NCBI GenBank assembly: GCA_036362985.1
Contig: JAYGXS010000008.1
Span: 16,860,689-16,924,688 of the forward strand
DNA length: 64,000 nt
From: Ligula intestinalis
Taxonomy: Eukaryota > Platyhelminthes > Cestoda > Diphyllobothriidea > Diphyllobothriidae
Reading direction: 5' to 3'
In this document: positions 63,616-64,000 of the stretch, piece by piece
Numbering within the stretch: position 1 is the first letter of the stretch
Layout: the number at the start of each line of letters is the position of its first letter
Program-made: the position numbers and the translations under genes
The notes under the pieces: generated by a model
The model's database searches: none
What the model was told of the DNA's origin: nothing
The model's input: the letters and a program-made list of their open reading frames with translations, nothing else

Positions 63616-64000
63616 ATGATGTCTCCTTACCTTACTACGACCACTGCTACGGCGTCCGCGGGAACCGACGCGCTCCGCAACCCTTGTCCGGTGGTGCGGG
63701 CGAATAATGTGCGAGCTGGATTGCTTAACAAAAAACGGACTCTTGGGATTGGATGCTGGAATGTGCGAACATTTCTAGAACCTGGTACTCAAAGTCTGAC
63801 AGCGCACAGTCTCCATGAATATCACGTGGATGTTTGTTGCTTGTCAGAGGTTGGACTCCCCGACTCAGGCGCCCGAGAAATCAAAATCCCGGGCGTCGAT
63901 TCTTATTTCACCTTGTATCAAAGTGGTCCGAGTGACTCATCTGGTAGACACGGTGTGGCTATTGCCCTCTCGGAAGAAGCTTACCGTGCACTACTAGCAT
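63616..64000 (+). pseudogene. RTE-like retrotransposon, start of endonuclease ORF (cut by window end)
   Basis: The frame from ATG at 63616 reads LGIGCWNVRTFLEPG, then HEYHVDVCCLSEVGLP (catalytic Glu) and GREIKIPGVDSYFTLYQSG-like sequence, GRHGVAIALSEEAYRALLA. This is the EEP endonuclease start of an RTE-clade LINE and is open to the window edge. RT would follow to the right. Whether the element is intact cannot be judged here, so I label it pseudogene only provisionally. Confidence 0.7.

Overview
The window is animal nuclear DNA, most likely from a flatworm and plausibly a tapeworm. The one host gene has spliced GT-AG exons. Almost everything else recognisable is retroelement debris: Penelope-like elements (PLEs, reverse transcriptase plus GIY-YIG endonuclease), CR1-like, Rex1/L2-like and RTE-like non-LTR elements, and a tRNA-derived SINE. 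The flatworm assignment is an inference from this element mix, including a Schistosoma-type hammerhead sequence and an RTE endonuclease of flatworm type. No bacterial operon, rRNA or CRISPR is present.

Layout. 1-7.2 kb: AT-rich and mostly unassigned, with one tRNA-derived SINE near 3.3 kb. 7.3-11.8 kb: CR1-like element 1 (+). 13.0-14.0 and 15.8-17.6 kb: two decayed PLEs (-). 18.0-20.2 kb: Rex1/L2-like element (-). 20.25-24.9 kb: PLE-A1, split by the nested foldback element PLE-B1. 25.0-28.7 kb: CR1-like element 2 (+). 28.8-33.0 kb: PLE-A2 (-), a PLE tail and PLE-A3 (+), which keeps the best PLE reading frame. 34.55 kb: a small TA-flanked MITE. 35.06-39.34 kb: CR1-like element 3 (-). 42.8-44.4 kb: a head-to-head pair of hammerhead-like sequences, then PLE-E (-). 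45.9-46.3 kb: a possible LTR. 46.7-49.4 kb: foldback PLE-B2. 50.0-51.4 kb: PLE fragments. 52.25-61.32 kb: the last six coding exons of a NEDD4-family HECT ubiquitin ligase (-), with PLE-F and a 303-bp tandem repeat in one intron. 63.6-64.0 kb: start of an RTE-like element (+), cut by the window edge.

The host gene is the only apparently intact protein-coding gene. Its six exons join without frame loss into about 403 residues: the end of a WW domain and a complete HECT domain. The upstream C2 and WW exons were not found and should lie beyond 64 kb or in unrecognised sequence.

The most interesting signal is in the PLEs. At least four copies carry at their 5' side an inverted copy of part of themselves. 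Two diverged foldback elements (PLE-B1, PLE-B2) have their breakpoint at nearly the same codon, have arms far more alike within a copy than between copies, and appear flanked by 9-bp target duplications. Their tails and those of several other PLEs contain hammerhead-ribozyme-like sequences (CTGANGA, stem II, GAAA, stem III, cleavage site), some with compensatory stem changes. PLE hammerheads and inverted terminal repeats are known in general. The conserved foldback architecture is what deserves a closer look.
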